The position numbers were made by a program, and so were the translations under genes. From NCBI GenBank assembly GCA_035293765.1, contig DATGMF010000037.1:83589-147588 (forward strand): a stretch of 64,000 nucleotides of DNA, read 5' to 3'. The stretch comes from DASRHT01 sp035293765 (GTDB lineage Bacteria > Chloroflexota > Ktedonobacteria > Ktedonobacterales > Ktedonobacteraceae). Every line of letters starts with the position of its first letter. Positions within the stretch are counted from its first letter, which is position 1. The notes under the pieces were generated by a model. That model worked only from the letters and a program-made list of their open reading frames with translations. It did no database searches and had not been told where the DNA came from. Positions 50,250-59,014 of the stretch are shown piece by piece.

Positions 50250-50822
50250 ATGATAACCAGTGACCTTTTCACCAATTTTCAGCGGCGGCTGACCTCGGTC
50301 GGGGGAGAGTGCCATGAGACGGCGACATTAGAAGAAGCTGCAAACATTATTGCCGCCCATGATGCACTCCAGGCAAAAGAGATTGTTGTGCCTCCTGGCT
50401 TCCCTCAGCATCCTCGCTGGGGCGCTATTTTGTCGGCATTAGAGCGCAAAGAGATACAGGTTCGCGCAGCAGGACGACCAGCCGATGTGGCCGACGCGCC
50501 TGCCGGGCTGTCCTGCGCGGAACTGGGCGTGGCTGAGACGGGGTCGGTGATGCTGGCCGACAATGCGCTTGAAACTCGCATTGTGAGTATGCTGACATTG
50601 ACCCATTTTGTGCTTGTGGGCCTGGCGGATATCGTGCCGATGCTTGATGAGGTCGGGGCGCGGCTCCAGCAGCTTACGCGGGTCGGACCGGAGCAGCGGC
50701 GCTATATCTCGCTGGTGACCGGTCCCAGCCGCACCGCCGATATTGAGCGTACGCTGACCATTGGCGTACAGGGACCGAAAGCGTTGTGTGTGCTTGTTGT
50801 AAAAGAGCAGGGAGCAGCGTGA
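50250..50822 (+). CDS. lutC: LutC, LUD-domain lactate utilisation protein
   Basis: A 190-residue LUD-domain protein of the LutC type: EIVVPPGFPQHPRW near 52, then LGVAETGSVMLADNALETRI near 100 and ISLVTGPSRTADIERTLTIG near 155, which is the family signature. ATG 50250 has AAAGGTTG upstream; the frame's earlier start is unsupported. The stop overlaps the next ATG (TGATG), so it is coupled to the LutBA fusion. Together they oxidise L-lactate to pyruvate in characterised systems. Confidence 0.9.
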   Translation: MITSDLFTNFQRRLTSVGGECHETATLEEAANIIAAHDALQAKEIVVPPGFPQHPRWGAILSALERKEIQVRAAGRPADVADAPAGLSCAELGVAETGSVMLADNALETRIVSMLTLTHFVLVGLADIVPMLDEVGARLQQLTRVGPEQRRYISLVTGPSRTADIERTLTIGVQGPKALCVLVVKEQGAA

Positions 50823-53215
50823 TGACAACCTCAGATAGCACATCTCCTCAGCAGAATATTGAGCCATTCATTACAGACGACCTGAGCGCAGCTAGCCGCG
50901 ACAGCGGCGTTGGCCGTCTGGATAGCAAGACAGCACAGTCTGCATTGACGCATGCAGCTTCTCCGCAACAGGTGCTGAGCGAGGAAACCGCCAATCCTAC
51001 CCATGAGCATCAGCCCTTTGATGAGCGGCTGGAGCATGCTCTGGATGATGAGCATCTACGTGCGGCGTTGGGACGCTTTGCACCCTCCTGGCGAGCCTCG
51101 CGTCTGGCTACTTTCGCGGCGGAAGAGACAGATTACGGCCCCAACTACAGCTTCACCAGTTTGCGCTCGATGTTGCGTCAGGCCAAAGATTATGCCATTG
51201 AACATCAGCCTGAACTGATCGCGCAATTCAAGACGCAGGCTGAGGCGGCGGGGGCTATTATCTACGAGGCGCGCACGGCGGAGGATGCGAACCGCTATAT
51301 TTATGAACTGTGCCGCGACAAGGGGATAGAGCTGGTGGTGAAGTCGAAGACGATGGTGAGCGAAGAAACCGAGCTGAATGCCTATCTGGAGGCGCGCGGC
51401 GTGACACCGGTGGAGACCGATCTGGGGGAGTGGGTGGCTCAGCTCGATCATGAACGTCCCTCGCATATGGTGATGCCGATTATTCATAAGACGCGCCAGC
51501 AGGTTGGCACAACGCTCACCAGGGCGACGGGCCGCGAGATTTCGCGTGAGAACGTGGCCGAACAGGTAGCCGTGATTCGTGTTGAACACCGCAAGTCGTT
51601 TCTGACCGCCGGCATGGGCATCAGCGGGGCCAATGCGCTGATCGCGGAGAGCGGCACTGTGATGATGATTACCAACGAGGGCAACGGACGTCTTGTGACT
51701 TCGCTGCCACCGGTGCATGTGGTGATGGCCGGCTACGATAAGCTAATCGGCACCTTTGCCGAAGCCATGACGCAACTGCGCCTGCTGGCCCGCAGCGCAA
51801 CCGCTCAGCACATCACGAGCTATACGACCTTTATCACCGGTCCGGCTACCCCTGGTAAAGAGATGCATATCGTACTGGTCGATAATGGACGCAGCGCGAT
51901 GCGGGCCGATCCGCGTTTCAAGGAGGCGCTGCGCTGTATTCGCTGCGCCGCCTGCGCTAACGTCTGCCCGCCCTATCAGCAGGTGGGAGGGCATGCCTTC
52001 GGCCATATCTATAGCGGCGCGATTGGCCTGGTTGTGACGCCATTTCATCATGGCATCGATGCCGGAGCCGGTCCGCAAAGCCTCTGCGTGAGTTGTAATG
52101 CATGCGAGACTGTTTGTCCGGTAGAAATTCCGCTCCCCAGCCTGATCCTGGATGTGCGTCATCGCGCAATGGAGGCGAAGGGCCTGCCCCGCATCAAGAA
52201 GCTGATCTTCAGCACGATGAGACATCCTCGCCTCTTTGGCCTGTTGACGCGCCTCACCAGTATCGGGCAGCTTCCGATCACTCGTGGCAGCGCCTATGTG
52301 CGGTCGCGCAAAATGGGACTATTGGCAAGGCTGCCCATAATGAGTACAGTGGCTGCACTGGCGAACTGGCGCAGTCTGCCAGCATTTGCGGTCAGGCCGT
52401 TGCGCGATAGGGTGAGAGGGCATCAATTGCCGGAGAGATCGGGGCTCAACCTGACCGTCTGCTACTTCGCCGGCTGTATGACGGATCGCCTGTATCCTGA
52501 GATGGGTGAGGCAGTGATAAAGGTGCTGGAGTCCGTCGGCGTGCGGGTCGTTTTTCCGCAAAAGCAAAATTGTTGTGGGCTGCCAGCTCTTAACTCCGGC
52601 GATAGGCGCGACGGTGTGGAGATGGCAAAGCAGACAATTGTCGCGCTCGAACAGGCGTTGAGCGAGAGCAATGCGGACTATATCCTCAGCGCCTCGACGA
52701 GTTGCGTTGTCACCATTGTGCAGGATTATCTGCGGCTCTTCGAGGACCTCAACGAGCAACGCTGGTTACAGCGTACTCGTTCTCTGGCAGAGAAAGTGAT
52801 TGATTTTACCGGCTTTATGGCTCGCATCGTCTTGCCGGGTAATGTCTATCTGCCCATACGCCAGCAAAACGGCGCTGAGAGCGTGACCTATCACGATTCC
52901 TGCCAATCGTGCAACTGCCTGGGGCTGCGTGCGCCGGCGCGCCAGATCATCAAGGACGTGCTGAAGCTGGACCTGCGCGAGATGCCACAATCCGATGTCT
53001 GCTGCGGTTTCGGCGGCTCAGCCTCATTAGAGCATCCCAGAGTGGCGCAGCGCCTCCTCGATAATAAATTGAATAATGCCGTGAGCACGGGCGCAACGAT
53101 CCTGGTTGCCGACAATCCCGGCTGCCTGATGCACCTGCGGGGTGGCGTCGATGCCAGCGCGCGCCAGTTGCGTGTTCTGCACCTGGCAGAGCTGATCGCC
53201 GAACGTCTGCCGTAG
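50822..53215 (+). CDS. LutB-LutA fusion, iron-sulfur L-lactate oxidation protein
   Basis: A 797-residue fusion of two Lut subunits. Residues 1-75 are a low-complexity tail. The LutB part has a LUD domain with ESGTVMMITNEGNGRLVTSL near 285 and two [4Fe-4S] motifs, CIRCAACANVCPP near 371 and CVSCNACETVCPVEIPL near 421. The LutA part carries two cysteine-rich CCG units, CYFAGCMTDRLYPE with QNCCGLP near 550-590 and HDSCQSCNCLG with DVCCGFGGS near 690-730. The genes are separate in Bacillus; here one chain holds both. ATG 50822 overlaps the lutC stop by one base. A perfect terminator follows. Confidence 0.9.
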   Translation: MTTSDSTSPQQNIEPFITDDLSAASRDSGVGRLDSKTAQSALTHAASPQQVLSEETANPTHEHQPFDERLEHALDDEHLRAALGRFAPSWRASRLATFAAEETDYGPNYSFTSLRSMLRQAKDYAIEHQPELIAQFKTQAEAAGAIIYEARTAEDANRYIYELCRDKGIELVVKSKTMVSEETELNAYLEARGVTPVETDLGEWVAQLDHERPSHMVMPIIHKTRQQVGTTLTRATGREISRENVAEQVAVIRVEHRKSFLTAGMGISGANALIAESGTVMMITNEGNGRLVTSLPPVHVVMAGYDKLIGTFAEAMTQLRLLARSATAQHITSYTTFITGPATPGKEMHIVLVDNGRSAMRADPRFKEALRCIRCAACANVCPPYQQVGGHAFGHIYSGAIGLVVTPFHHGIDAGAGPQSLCVSCNACETVCPVEIPLPSLILDVRHRAMEAKGLPRIKKLIFSTMRHPRLFGLLTRLTSIGQLPITRGSAYVRSRKMGLLARLPIMSTVAALANWRSLPAFAVRPLRDRVRGHQLPERSGLNLTVCYFAGCMTDRLYPEMGEAVIKVLESVGVRVVFPQKQNCCGLPALNSGDRRDGVEMAKQTIVALEQALSESNADYILSASTSCVVTIVQDYLRLFEDLNEQRWLQRTRSLAEKVIDFTGFMARIVLPGNVYLPIRQQNGAESVTYHDSCQSCNCLGLRAPARQIIKDVLKLDLREMPQSDVCCGFGGSASLEHPRVAQRLLDNKLNNAVSTGATILVADNPGCLMHLRGGVDASARQLRVLHLAELIAERLP

Positions 53216-53230
53216 CTCCATCTTACCGTT

Positions 53231-53278
53231 CACGAAAAGTTCAGGTAATATCTCACCTGAACTTTTCGTGTATTTTTT
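53231..53278 (+). terminator. Rho-independent terminator of the lut operon
   Basis: CACGAAAAGTTCAGGT (53231) and ACCTGAACTTTTCGTG (53255) form a perfect 16-bp stem with an 8-base loop, followed by TATTTTTT. Confidence 0.93.
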
Positions 53279-53427
53279 CGTATAGACATATTGCAATTTG
53301 CCGAGCTATGTAGTAGATTTGTACAAGAGATGTATTAAGCTCTATAACCAAAGATTCTGCGATCAACTCTGTTAGTAACTTTATCACCAGCATTGCTGAG
53401 AGCAATGTCTGTGGAAGGAGAACATGC

Positions 53428-53733
53428 ATGTCTGGCAATGGAGATATGATTGGCGCGAGTACTGGCGAAATGGATGCCACCGCGCAGAATTTTTTGCAGC
53501 GCTTGCAAGAGTTTGAAGTGGCGATGAAAAATATTAGCAACGCTGTGGCGAACCTGGAAGCTAAATGGTATGGCCGAGGAAGTATTGCCTTCCAAAGCGC
53601 AATGGGCAAGTGGCATACTGATGCACAGGCCATCCATGATGATCTGCAGCAGCTCACTAATGGCTTGCATCTTAGCCGCCAGTCTCTGCAAGATCTTGAT
53701 AACCAGATGGCAAAAGCATTCGACGGGTTCTAA
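53428..53733 (+). CDS. WXG100-family (ESAT-6-like) protein
   Basis: A 101-residue helical hairpin protein of the WXG100 family: a first helix, the turn KWYGRGS (W-x-G) near residue 48, and a second helix (HDDLQQLTNGLHLSRQSLQ). Such proteins are secreted by ESX/type VII systems as dimers. ATG 53428 has GGAAGGAG upstream. The EsaB-like and EccC genes of the system follow after a repeat-filled gap of 492 bp. The C-terminal YxxxD/E secretion signal is not obvious, so whether it is secreted is not certain. Confidence 0.87.
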   Translation: MSGNGDMIGASTGEMDATAQNFLQRLQEFEVAMKNISNAVANLEAKWYGRGSIAFQSAMGKWHTDAQAIHDDLQQLTNGLHLSRQSLQDLDNQMAKAFDGF

Positions 53734-54225
53734 GGGCTAAATTCGTTTGAGGTGTTCATAGGGGATTGTCAATATATGTCCCTATGGGCACCTTCGTATT
53801 TTTGTGGGGGAAATGGGTTTTTGGGGGGATGTGATCTATGACCGGGAAAGGGCAAGCGCCAGGCCCCCACACCCACCCTGTGCAGAAAACCGGGTAGGGA
53901 CCCGGTTGACCGCGTCCGATTTATCGCCCGTACATCCCGTTTGTCCTGCCAGAAGACCGATAATCATGGACCGGGGTGGTAGGGCAAGGGGTGGCGGATG
54001 GACCTGGTGGGCGCCTGGTGCTTGCCCTGGTGGGGGACGACACGATTTGGCAAGGGGAAGGACGGCAATGAATTGGACGCGATGAAATCGGGTCCCTACG
54101 AAATGAGGGGGAAGGATGGCGATGAATTGGACGCGATCAATCGCGTCGCCACGAAATTGCGGGGATGCTGGCATTATCATTTCTTATGAGACGATAACAA
54201 TTGATACATTGGTAAACGAGAAATC
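53734..54225. other. Repeat-rich 492-bp gap in the ESX-like locus
   Basis: No gene is seen. It holds at least three copies of the GGACGCGAT-type repeat: a reverse copy near 53887-53930, and direct copies at 54069-54103 and 54122-54160. Between them is GGTGGTAGGGCAAGGG-type sequence like other repeats of the window. The repeats appear to have inserted between WXG100 and the EsaB-like gene. Confidence 0.6.
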
Positions 54226-54618
54226 ATGCAAACATTGCTGGTTACGGTGAGGGGACCACGGCGTAGCGTCGATATGGAACTGCCGGGGGATATTCCTATT
54301 AGCGATCTGCTGCCCTTGCTGCTGGAAATGTGTGGCCCTCCAGGATTGTCTGCGGTGAAGACAAATAATCTCAGAGCGGCGTGGTGTTTGAAACTGGCGC
54401 ATGCCGGTGAGCCGCTGAAGACGAGTTTGACCCTCATTGATGCTCAGGTGCTTGATGGCGCTGTCCTGCTGTTGCAGGAGATGATCGTTTTGCCGCAGCA
54501 GGCAGTTCCGGTACAGCAGCAGCAGAGCCGGGAGTTTAGACCGAGAACAATTTTGCCCGGCCAGAGCACCGGCGGCATTGGCATAGTCTGGGAGAAGGAT
54601 GAGCTCTCGCCAGCGTAG
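54226..54618 (+). CDS. YukD/EsaB-like ubiquitin-fold protein of the ESX-like system
   Basis: A 130-residue protein with an N-terminal beta-grasp (ubiquitin-like) domain: LLVTVRGPRRSVDMELPGDI, PISDLLPLLLEMCG, and LDGAVLLLQE near 80, as in YukD/EsaB and the N-terminus of EccD. The last 40 residues are a Gln-rich and Pro-rich tail. There are no transmembrane helices, so it is EsaB-like and not EccD-like. EccC follows 35 bp downstream, which supports the assignment. Confidence 0.75.
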   Translation: MQTLLVTVRGPRRSVDMELPGDIPISDLLPLLLEMCGPPGLSAVKTNNLRAAWCLKLAHAGEPLKTSLTLIDAQVLDGAVLLLQEMIVLPQQAVPVQQQQSREFRPRTILPGQSTGGIGIVWEKDELSPA

Positions 54619-54653
54619 CCATTGCCGGGATAGTGTTGGAGAAAGGTATTCCT

Positions 54654-57600
54654 ATGCACGGAACAAAGTTCTATCGGCCTGCACGCGCGTACCCTCCTGT
54701 CTTGCCCGCAGGCGAAATGATGATTAATACGCCCCCCGTCATTCAGATGGCTCAAAGCGGAGCTGTGGCGTGGTTGCAGTATTTGTTGCCGGTCGTGGGA
54801 AGCCTGGGCTCGTTACTCTTCATTTTCGCCTATGGTGCCAGGAGTCCGCTCTTTATTATTGCAGGCATAGCTATGGCGGTTTGCTCAGTGGGCGCTGGTG
54901 TGGCGATGGGCTTTGTGCAGCGGTACACGCTGAAAAAGCAGCGCAAGATGGAGCGTACCGTTTATCTAGAATACCTTGCGCAGTGTCGCCGTCGCCTCTT
55001 TGCTCTGGCGCAGCAGCAGCGCATGATGGGCTTGCGCCTCTACCCCGATTATCAGGAGCTATCTTACCGCGTCGAGAGGCGCGAATATTTATGGGAGCGG
55101 CGACCGGAAGATTACGACTTTATGCAGGTGCGCATCGGCCTGGGGCCGGTGGAGTTGTGCAATCGCGTCTGGCTGGACCTGGGCAGTAATATGATGGTCC
55201 AGTTTGTGCCGGAGCTGAAGACGCAGGCCGAATCGCTTGTGACCGAGTATAGCTATCTCGATGATATGCCTGCCCTGATCTCCCTACGTACTATCGGCAC
55301 GCTGGCGATCAATGGCAACCCCACCCTGACCCGCGCGCTGGCAAGGGCGCTGCTTTTCCAGATTGCCGCCTTTTACACGCCCGAAGATGTACGCTGTATG
55401 GCGTATTTCCCGCCACAGACCAGCCAGGAATGGGAATGGCTCAAGTGGCTGCCACATGTGCGCCGCCTGCGTCAGGTGAAGGCGGAGAAGCAATATATGC
55501 CGGATCACCTCTGCATGCTTGCTACAAGCGTCGATGACGTGCGCGATCTGCTGCTCCAGCAAATCATACCCGAGCTGGACCGGCGGCGCAGGCTGAGCGA
55601 GGATAGAGAGAAGCACGATGCGCAGACGGCAATGACGCTTCCTCACCTGGTCGTGGTGCTTGACGGCTTCTCGCCGCATAACACATTAGGACAGATTCCC
55701 GAGCTGGAGGCGCTTTTTAGCGATGGTGCATATTTAGGAGTGACGGTAATCTGCCTGGTCGAGGATCTCAGCCACGAACCGGCGCGCGTGCAGGCGCGAC
55801 TCTCCATCTCGCGGGCGGGTGCGCTCGATTTCGAGGAGATCAAGTTAGGCGGGCGCCGCCTGGAAGGGCTGGTGCCTGATGCCGTCGATCCCCAGCTCTG
55901 CGAACAGATCGCGCGTAGCCTGGCTCCTTTGAAGCTTGCTGAAACGGGCGCTCAACAGGATCTTTCGCAGGATGTGCGCCTGATGGATTTGTTGCAGCTC
56001 CCTTCCGCCGATGCTTTGCCGATTGCTCAACTATGGCGCTCCCGCCCCAGGCAAGATTTGTTGCGCGTGCCGATTGGACGCCGCGCCGACGGCGAGACGT
56101 TGTATCTCGATTTTAAAGAGGCGGCGGAAAAAGGTATGGGGCCGCATGGCCTGGTCGTCGGAGCCACGGGATCGGGCAAGAGCGAACTGTTGCGCACCAT
56201 TGTCACCAGCCTGGCGATGACGCACGATCCGCAAACCTTAAACTTTGTGCTGGTAGACTTCAAGGGCGGGGCCTCGTTTGCCGATTTTGCTGCCCTGCCG
56301 CACGTCGCGGGCATCGTGACCAATCTGCAAGGCGATATCTCCCTGGTTGATCGTGTCTACTATTCGCTGTTAGGAGAGCAGCAGCGACGCCAGCGTATGT
56401 TGCACGATGCGGGAAACCTGGACAATATCAAGCAGTACCAGGCCAAATGGCAGATGAACCCGCAGATGGAGCCGATGCCGCACCTGCTGATCATCGCCGA
56501 CGAGTTCGCCGAGTTGATTGCCAACCGCCCGGACTTCCTGGAACTCTTTGTCACAATGGGGCGCGTTGGTCGCAGCCTGGGCCTGCACCTCTTATTCGCG
56601 ACCCAGCGTATCGAGGAGGGCCGTATCCGTGGCTTAGAGGGGCATCTGCGCTATCGCATCTGCCTGCGCACCTTTAGCGCCTCCGAGAGCTCTTCTGTGC
56701 TGGGTACCTCCGATGCCTACTACCTCCCCTCCGCGCCTGGCATCGGCTATTTCAAGGTCGATACCGACACCTATCATCTCTTTAAGACCGCGTTGATCTC
56801 CATTCCCTATGTGCCGGCGGAGGAGCAGAGCTCGCCGATGGCGCATATCCGCGAGTTTACGCCTGACGGCAAGCTGGTGAAGTACCAGTACCAGAGCGCG
56901 CTGGTGGAAGCCCTGCCCACCATGACGTTGAATCCGATGGAGCCGAGCGAGCTGCATACCGAGATGGATGTCGTCATCGAGCAACTGGCGCGCGTGCGGA
57001 TGTTGCAGCAACGCTACGCCGTTCACCAGGTCTGGCTGCCGCCGCTTGGTAAGTCGCTGCTGCTTGGCACCGTCTTGCAGAAATGCCACCGACCGGACCT
57101 GGATGGCAGTCGTTGGGCTGCTGCCGCTCCCTTTGGTGAGCTGAATGTCCCGCTTGGCCTGCTTGATCTGCCGTTGCAGCAGGCGCAGGAGCCGCTGTTA
57201 CTTGATTTTGCTGGCACTGGCGGCCACCTGGCGATTGTCGGCGCCCCCCAATCGGGCAAGAGCACATTCCTGCGCACCCTCGTTGCAGCGTTTATGGTGA
57301 CGCATTCCCCGGGAGCCGTGCAGCTCTATTGCATCGATCTGGGCGGCGGTCTGCTGCGTATCTTTGAACGGGCTCCCCATGTCGGCGCTGTGTGTGGCAA
57401 GGCGGAGCGCGATAAGGTGCGTCGTGTGGTGCGCCAGATGCGCAAAATCATCGAGGAGCGCGAATTTCTCTTCCGCGAGCACAACATCGACAGCATGGCA
57501 ACGTTCCGCGCACGGCGGCAGGCGGGCGAGCTGACGGACGTTCCCTTTGGCGATGTCTTTCTGATTATCGACAACTTTGCCCAGTTCGTGCAGGAATTCG

Positions 57601-58739
57601 ATCAGCTTGAGGGCGAGATCACCGACCTTGTGGCGGGCGGCCTCACTTATGGCGTACACCTGATCATCGCAGCCAATCGCTGGGCGGAGATCCGCACCAA
57701 GCTGCGCGACAACATCGGGACGCGGCTGGAATTGCGCCTCAACGACCCGCTGGACTCGGAGTTTGGCAAAGCGGCGGCTACCGCCATCCCCGTTGGCGTG
57801 CCTGGTCGAGGGCTGAACAGGGATAAGCTCCAATTCCAGGTCGCTCTGCCGGTGGTCGGCGATTATGCCGGCGATGAACTGGGCGTTCCTATGCAGCAAG
57901 CTCTGGAGGCGCTGGTGCAGCGCGCTTGTCGTTCCTGGAATGGCGCGGCAGCTCCGCCTATTCGTATGCTTCCTCCCCTGGTGCGCCTGGAAGAACTGCC
58001 TGAGCCTTCTGCCGATCTATCCCCCGGCGTCCCCCTGGGCCTGGAGGAGTTTCGCCTCGATCCCGTGTACATCGATCTGATCGCGAGCGGTCCGCACTTT
58101 ATCATCCTGGGTGATATGGAGTGCGGCAAAACGACGCTGCTGCGCACCTGGATGCGCGGCATAGAGCGGCGCTATGACCCCAAAGAAGTCGCGTTCGCTA
58201 TTATTGATTTTCGCAAAACCCTGCTTGACTTCACCGATAGCAAGCATCTGCTGACCTTCGCCTACAATCCTCCCACCCTGGCGGAGTGCATTGGCAACTT
58301 CAAAGCGGACCTGGATAAACGCTTGCAGAGCAGCGCCGACGCCCCGTTGAGCAAGCTGCGCGCGCCGCAACGCTGGAACGGGCGGCACTACTTCCTGTTT
58401 GTCGATGATTACGAAACCATCGTAGCGCCGACCGGCAGCCCCTTAAATCCGCTGGTCGAATACCTGCTTTCCGGTCGCGACATCGGTTTCCATGTGGTGC
58501 TGGTCCGCCGTGTCGGTGGCGTTGGGCGCGCCTCCTTTGAGCCGGTGTTCCAGCGCCTGCGTGAAATGGGCTCGTCAGCGATCATCTTGAGCGGCGATCC
58601 GCAGGAAGGGAAGATACTGCACGGTCAGGCCGCCTCGATGCTCCCGCCCGGTCGTGGCTACCTGGTGCAGCGCAACCACCCCCCTACGCTGGTGCAGATT
58701 GCGCAGACCGAGCCCGCATTTGTGAGTGAAATGGATTGA
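54654..58739 (+). CDS. EccC/EssC-type FtsK/SpoIIIE ATPase of an ESX-like system
   Basis: A 1361-residue motor of an ESX/type VII-like system. Two membrane helices lie near residues 45-85 (VVGSLGSLLFIFAYG and FIIAGIAMAVCSVGAGVAMG). Three ATPase domains follow. The first has GATGSGKSELL near 502 and LLIIADEFAEL near 612; the second has GAPQSGKSTFL near 862 and FLIIDNFAQ near 965; the third has GDMECGKTTLL near 1152 and FLFVDDYET near 1247. There is no N-terminal FHA domain, and the single-chain order resembles the fused EccCa-EccCb. The Walker B of domains 2 and 3 lacks the DE pair, which suggests only domain 1 hydrolyses ATP. ATG 54654 has AGAAAGG upstream. Confidence 0.9.
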   Translation: MHGTKFYRPARAYPPVLPAGEMMINTPPVIQMAQSGAVAWLQYLLPVVGSLGSLLFIFAYGARSPLFIIAGIAMAVCSVGAGVAMGFVQRYTLKKQRKMERTVYLEYLAQCRRRLFALAQQQRMMGLRLYPDYQELSYRVERREYLWERRPEDYDFMQVRIGLGPVELCNRVWLDLGSNMMVQFVPELKTQAESLVTEYSYLDDMPALISLRTIGTLAINGNPTLTRALARALLFQIAAFYTPEDVRCMAYFPPQTSQEWEWLKWLPHVRRLRQVKAEKQYMPDHLCMLATSVDDVRDLLLQQIIPELDRRRRLSEDREKHDAQTAMTLPHLVVVLDGFSPHNTLGQIPELEALFSDGAYLGVTVICLVEDLSHEPARVQARLSISRAGALDFEEIKLGGRRLEGLVPDAVDPQLCEQIARSLAPLKLAETGAQQDLSQDVRLMDLLQLPSADALPIAQLWRSRPRQDLLRVPIGRRADGETLYLDFKEAAEKGMGPHGLVVGATGSGKSELLRTIVTSLAMTHDPQTLNFVLVDFKGGASFADFAALPHVAGIVTNLQGDISLVDRVYYSLLGEQQRRQRMLHDAGNLDNIKQYQAKWQMNPQMEPMPHLLIIADEFAELIANRPDFLELFVTMGRVGRSLGLHLLFATQRIEEGRIRGLEGHLRYRICLRTFSASESSSVLGTSDAYYLPSAPGIGYFKVDTDTYHLFKTALISIPYVPAEEQSSPMAHIREFTPDGKLVKYQYQSALVEALPTMTLNPMEPSELHTEMDVVIEQLARVRMLQQRYAVHQVWLPPLGKSLLLGTVLQKCHRPDLDGSRWAAAAPFGELNVPLGLLDLPLQQAQEPLLLDFAGTGGHLAIVGAPQSGKSTFLRTLVAAFMVTHSPGAVQLYCIDLGGGLLRIFERAPHVGAVCGKAERDKVRRVVRQMRKIIEEREFLFREHNIDSMATFRARRQAGELTDVPFGDVFLIIDNFAQFVQEFDQLEGEITDLVAGGLTYGVHLIIAANRWAEIRTKLRDNIGTRLELRLNDPLDSEFGKAAATAIPVGVPGRGLNRDKLQFQVALPVVGDYAGDELGVPMQQALEALVQRACRSWNGAAAPPIRMLPPLVRLEELPEPSADLSPGVPLGLEEFRLDPVYIDLIASGPHFIILGDMECGKTTLLRTWMRGIERRYDPKEVAFAIIDFRKTLLDFTDSKHLLTFAYNPPTLAECIGNFKADLDKRLQSSADAPLSKLRAPQRWNGRHYFLFVDDYETIVAPTGSPLNPLVEYLLSGRDIGFHVVLVRRVGGVGRASFEPVFQRLREMGSSAIILSGDPQEGKILHGQAASMLPPGRGYLVQRNHPPTLVQIAQTEPAFVSEMD

Positions 58740-59014
58740 CAGAAAGAGGATGCAACGCTCCTTTCCTCAGCAATCTCAACAGCAAAAATGATATACCTGT
58801 GGGAAAAGAGGGAAGCATCGTCCAGCCCCTCTAAGCCTTGTTCCAAAGGGGTAATGGCCGTGTTGTTTTTTTTCTTAAAATAGCGTATGATGTCAACTGA
58901 ACACATGATATGTATACCTCTCTCCCTACAAAATACCGTACAACGCTCTATTTTTGCCGAAGCACAGGTGCGCAAAGAGGCATCAGAAGGGAGAGGGTAA
59001 GAAAGGTAGCCTGT

